Part shown: positions 61,331 through 64,000 of the stretch, in pieces
Numbering within the stretch: position 1 is the stretch's first letter
Layout of the letters: each line of letters starts with the position of its first letter
Source: Nitratireductor basaltis
GTDB taxonomy: Bacteria > Pseudomonadota > Alphaproteobacteria > Rhizobiales > Rhizobiaceae
Direction: 5' to 3'
Assembly (NCBI RefSeq): GCF_000733725.1
Contig: NZ_JMQM01000001.1
Span: forward strand, 1,922,001 to 1,986,000
Length of the DNA stretch: 64,000 bases
The notes under the pieces: generated by a model
The model's database searches: none
Seen by the model: the letters and a program-made list of their open reading frames with translations, nothing else
Told to the model about the DNA's origin: nothing
Position numbers and translations under genes: made by a program

Positions 61331-62671
61331 CTAACCCGTTGAGGAAGCTGCACTTACAGCAGCCGAGAGGGCACCGTCCAGTCGACTGACGATCTCATCG
61401 GCGATTTCCCTGTTGATGATGAATGGCGGTGCCAGAAGGATATGGTCGCCACGCCTGCCGTCGATCGTTCCGCCGCCCGGATAAACCATCAGGCCGCGCG
61501 CCATCGCCTCGCGTTTGACGGCAGCATGAAGCTTGAGGGCGGGTGCGAACGGTTCCTTGGTCTCGCGATCCGAAACCAGCTCGATGCCGATGAACAGCCC
61601 ACGTCCGCGAATATCGCCGATCACTGGATTCTGGCCGAAGCGCTCATGGAGCTTCTGGCGCAGATATTCACCCATATCGCGCACATTCTGCAGGAGATTA
61701 TCGCGCTCCATGACCTTCTGCACGGCCAGCGCGGCTGCGCATGCCGTCGGATGACCGATATAGGTATGGCCATGCTGGAAGAAGCCCGAACCATGTGCGA
61801 AGGCGTCATGGATCTTCTGTGAGAGAAGCGCAGCGCCTATCGGCTGATAGCCGCCACCGAGCCCTTTCGCGATGGTCACGATGTCCGGCGCCACATCATC
61901 CTCTTCGCAAGCGAAAAGCGTTCCTGTGCGCCCCATTCCGCACATGACTTCGTCCAGGATCAGAAGAACTCCGTACTGATCGCAAATCTCGCGGACGCGC
62001 TTCAGATATCCTTTTACTGCCGGAACCGCACCGGCCGTTGCACCCACCACCGGTTCTGCCAGGAAAGCCATGACACTGTCTGCGCCCAGCTCGAGGATCT
62101 TTGTCTCCAGCTCATTGGCCGCGCGCAGACCGTATTCTTCCTCGCCTTCGCCCGGCTTCTGGTAGCGATAGGCATAGCAGGGGCCGATGTGGTGCGTTTC
62201 GACAAGAAGCGGCGCAAACTGCGCGCGGCGCCACTCATTGCCGCCTGCTGCCAGTGCACCAAGCGTGTTGCCGTGGTAGCTCTGACGCCGTGCAATGATC
62301 TTGCTGCGCTGCGGCTCGCCCTTCTCCACGAAATATTGCCGCGCCATCTTCAAGGCCGCCTCATTGGCTTCGGACCCGCCGGAGACGAAATAGGCATGGC
62401 TGATGCCGGAGGGTGCCTTCTCAACCAGCAGGGCCGCAAGTTCCTCCGCCGGTTCATTGGTGAAGAATCCGGTATGGGCATAGGCCATCTTCGCGGCCTG
62501 GCTGCTGATGGCTGCGATGATGTCGGGATGGCCGTGCCCCAGGCACGAAACCGCCGCGCCGCCGCAGGCATCGATGTAACGCCGTCCGTCCTGGTCGATG
62601 ATCTCCACGCCCTGGCCGCCTACAGCAATGGGCAGTTTTCCACCAATCTGGCGATGAAGTATGCGCGTCAT
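61331..62671 (-). CDS. Class III PLP-dependent aminotransferase
   Basis: A 446-residue fold-type I aminotransferase. The PLP Lys is in DIVTIAKGLGGGYQPIGAAL, the PLP-ring Asp in VLLILDEVMCGMGRTG; YFVSGGSEANEAALKMARQY and ARRQSYHGNTLGALAAGGN are family hallmarks. The ATG at 62669-62671 follows GGGGAG; the frame runs open to 63298 across the divergent gene, which is not used. Related enzymes transaminate beta-alanine, GABA, taurine or similar omega-amino acids. It is divergent from a BKACE gene and probably feeds it a beta- or gamma-keto acid. Confidence 0.9.
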   Translation of the reverse strand: MTRILHRQIGGKLPIAVGGQGVEIIDQDGRRYIDACGGAAVSCLGHGHPDIIAAISSQAAKMAYAHTGFFTNEPAEELAALLVEKAPSGISHAYFVSGGSEANEAALKMARQYFVEKGEPQRSKIIARRQSYHGNTLGALAAGGNEWRRAQFAPLLVETHHIGPCYAYRYQKPGEGEEEYGLRAANELETKILELGADSVMAFLAEPVVGATAGAVPAVKGYLKRVREICDQYGVLLILDEVMCGMGRTGTLFACEEDDVAPDIVTIAKGLGGGYQPIGAALLSQKIHDAFAHGSGFFQHGHTYIGHPTACAAALAVQKVMERDNLLQNVRDMGEYLRQKLHERFGQNPVIGDIRGRGLFIGIELVSDRETKEPFAPALKLHAAVKREAMARGLMVYPGGGTIDGRRGDHILLAPPFIINREIADEIVSRLDGALSAAVSAASSTG

Positions 62672-62815
62672 GAGCGACTCCCCAAGGCTCGGCAGAGCCC
62701 CTGATTTTCTCCCGCGTTCGACGCATTGCGCCAGCGGGCAAGCGCGAATAGACGAGTGTATCAGATGATGCAACGTGGCAACCGCCCGATGACTGATGCA
62801 GAAGGGGACAAGTCT

Positions 62816-63658
62816 TTGCGCCTGAACGAGAAGAAGCAGGCAGCCATCGCCGTTGCACCCAATGGCGGACGGCTGGCCAAGACCCGACACCCGGGCGTTC
62901 CGATCACACCGGAGGAACTCGCAGCCTGTGCATCGGCATGTCTGGATGCAGGTGCCGCCATGTTCCACATCCATGTGCGCGACCGGGACCAAAGGCACCT
63001 GCTTGATGCGGACGCCTATCGCGAAGCCCTCCGCGCAATTCGAGCTTCCGTCGGCGACAGATTGGTCCTTCAGATCACCACCGAGGCGCTGGGCATTTAC
63101 GAGCCTGAGTTTCAAGCCGAGATCGTGCGGCAGGTTCGGCCTGAAGCAGCGTCTCTCGCGCTGCGTGAATTCGTGCCGGATGCCGGCCACGAGAAGAGCT
63201 TTGCAGATCTGCTCGCATTCATGGCGCGGGAGAAAATCACGCCCCAGATCATTCTCTACAGCCCAGAGGAGGCTGTTCACCTGCAAGCCCTGATTCAACG
63301 CGGCGTCGTGCCGTTCAATGACCTGCCGGTTCTATACGTGCTCGGTCGCTATACGCAGGGGCAACGCTCGGCGCCAATTGACCTTCTGCCATTTCTTGGC
63401 GAACGGCAGCCAGACTTTTCGAACTTCATGGTTTGCGCCTTCGGACCGCAGGAAGCAGCTTGCGTTACATCGGCGGCCTTGCTGGGCGGGCACGTGCGCG
63501 TCGGCTTCGAAAACAACACGCTGTTGCCGGATGGCAGCGTCGCCGAGAGCAATGCACAGACAACGATGGTGGTAGCCGACACGCTTGAAAGCCTCGCCAT
63601 CGCAACCTGCTCCGCAGACGCGCTTCGCAGTGATTGGCAAAAACTGCTGCAGCCTTGA
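62816..63658 (+). CDS. BKACE-family (DUF849) beta-keto acid cleavage enzyme
   Basis: A 280-residue TIM barrel of the Kce/BKACE family, which condenses a beta-keto acid with acetyl-CoA and splits it to acetoacetate and a new acyl-CoA. The zinc-binding H-x-H lies in AAMFHIHVRDRDQRHLLDAD; the barrel continues LVLQITTEALGIYEPEFQAE and HVRVGFENNTLLPDGSVAES with the E-N pair typical near the C-terminus. A TTG at 62816 is favoured by AAGGGGA eight bases upstream; in-frame ATGs at 62765-62789 lack such a site. Divergent from the aminotransferase. Confidence 0.85.
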   Translation: MRLNEKKQAAIAVAPNGGRLAKTRHPGVPITPEELAACASACLDAGAAMFHIHVRDRDQRHLLDADAYREALRAIRASVGDRLVLQITTEALGIYEPEFQAEIVRQVRPEAASLALREFVPDAGHEKSFADLLAFMAREKITPQIILYSPEEAVHLQALIQRGVVPFNDLPVLYVLGRYTQGQRSAPIDLLPFLGERQPDFSNFMVCAFGPQEAACVTSAALLGGHVRVGFENNTLLPDGSVAESNAQTTMVVADTLESLAIATCSADALRSDWQKLLQP

Positions 63659-63678
63659 TGAGCGTGCGGGTACCGGAA

Positions 63679-63714
63679 CAGGGCACGCGACCTCTGTCGA
63701 GGCCGCATGCCCTG
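63679..63714. terminator. Terminator-like hairpin between convergent genes
   Basis: A 7-bp outer stem (63679-63685 with 63708-63714) with an inner CCTC-TGTC-GAGG hairpin lies 20 bp after the BKACE stop and before the convergent partial gene. T runs are weak on both sides. Confidence 0.45.
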
Positions 63715-63740
63715 CCATTTCTGCTTCGGGAGAAAGTGGA

Positions 63741-64000
63741 TCAGCTTATCAGGGTCTGCTGCTCCACCCAGAGCGTGGCCGATCCCGAAGTGTAGACATC
63801 ATAGGTGCTGTCTCCAACCACCTGATCCGATCCCGTATCGGTGAAGCCTGCGGCATGAACCTGATCTCCGGTATTGCCGTCGATCCGCAACAGCCCGTTG
63901 TCGGACATGTCCAGCACATCCTGCTCGGTAATAGTCAGCTCATTGTTGCCCGACCCCGTTAGGTCCACGACATCGATACCCAATATGCTGAACTCGTCCA
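63741..64000 (-). CDS. C-terminal fragment of a large repetitive surface-type protein (runs off right edge)
   Basis: The last 86 codons of a gene that continues past base 64000. Reading from the edge gives DEFSILGIDVVDLTGSGNNE, then LTITEQDVLDMSDNGLLRID and a polar, Asp/Gly/Asn/Thr-rich, Lys/Cys-free end. This composition and the IDVVDLTGSGNN type of repeat are seen at the C-termini of very large cadherin-like or RTX-type adhesins. No real start lies inside the window. Function beyond that class is not supported. Confidence 0.6.
   Translation of the reverse strand, partial: DEFSILGIDVVDLTGSGNNELTITEQDVLDMSDNGLLRIDGNTGDQVHAAGFTDTGSDQVVGDSTYDVYTSGSATLWVEQQTLIS

Noticed and set aside
62672-63298. 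N-terminal extension of the aminotransferase by about 209 codons
   Set aside because: Covers the divergent BKACE gene; the internal ATG with GGGGAG matches the family start.
1-64000. CRISPR arrays, tRNA/rRNA genes, intact insertion sequences or prophage
   Set aside because: No regularly spaced repeats, no tRNA-like or rRNA segments and no transposase, integrase or phage proteins were recognised on either strand.

Overview
The window reads as a chromosomal segment of a high-G+C alphaproteobacterium, most likely a member of the Hyphomicrobiales (Rhizobiaceae/Phyllobacteriaceae-like). This is inferred from gene content: an assimilatory nitrate block under NasS/NasT, many solute-binding-protein transporters (Liv, Nrt, Tct, MalFG-type, TAXI-TRAP), and a DUF993 catabolic cluster. 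The genus cannot be fixed from sequence alone. No rRNA, tRNA, CRISPR array or intact insertion sequence was seen. Genes are tightly packed, often with 1-8 nt stop/start overlaps, and several starts are TTG or GTG behind a strong Shine-Dalgarno sequence.

Layout. (1) 1-8838: a Liv-type ABC transporter (solute-binding protein, two permeases, two ATPases) surrounded by two isochorismatase-family hydrolases, an RpiR-type regulator, a glutamine-synthetase-family ligase and an N-formylglutamate amidohydrolase-like enzyme; together these look like a nitrogen-compound uptake and breakdown regulon. (2) 8839-11645: two convergent GT4-type glycosyltransferases of different base composition plus about 470 bp without a gene. 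(3) 11646-24993: nitrate assimilation on the minus strand, nasT-nasS, then a sigma-54 promoter and an attenuated leader, then nrtA-nrtB-nrtCD-nirB-nirD-nasA-cysG. nirB is interrupted by an in-frame TAG exactly inside its BFD-like [2Fe-2S] domain. (4) 25271-35443: two paralogous convergent TetR regulators, a tripartite tricarboxylate transporter tctCBA, and a divergent catabolic set (two sugar epimerase-like TIM barrels, a Gfo/Idh/MocA dehydrogenase, a DUF993 aldolase-like protein and an enolase-superfamily dehydratase). Two near-identical operator sequences tie the transporter and the catabolic genes together. (5) 35465-42601: a GGDEF-EAL protein with a secreted molybdopterin-fold partner, an FkbM methyltransferase, a KDG-kinase-like sugar kinase, a glutathione transferase, a TetR regulator and purU. 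(6) 42611-56884: a glycoside-use locus with aldose epimerase, two Gfo/Idh-epimerase pairs, a beta-propeller protein, a GH43 beta-xylosidase, an aldo/keto reductase, a complete MalFGK-type ABC importer and a LacI regulator with two matching operators. (7) 56920-63658: a TAXI-TRAP transporter with a TeaD-like UspA protein, a class III aminotransferase and a divergent BKACE (DUF849) enzyme. (8) The right edge holds the C-terminus of a large repetitive surface-type protein.

The strongest candidates for new biology are the operator-linked tctCBA/DUF993/enolase pathway, the natural nonsense codon in nirB of an otherwise complete nitrate operon, and the recurrent stem-loop that follows all five solute-binding-protein genes.
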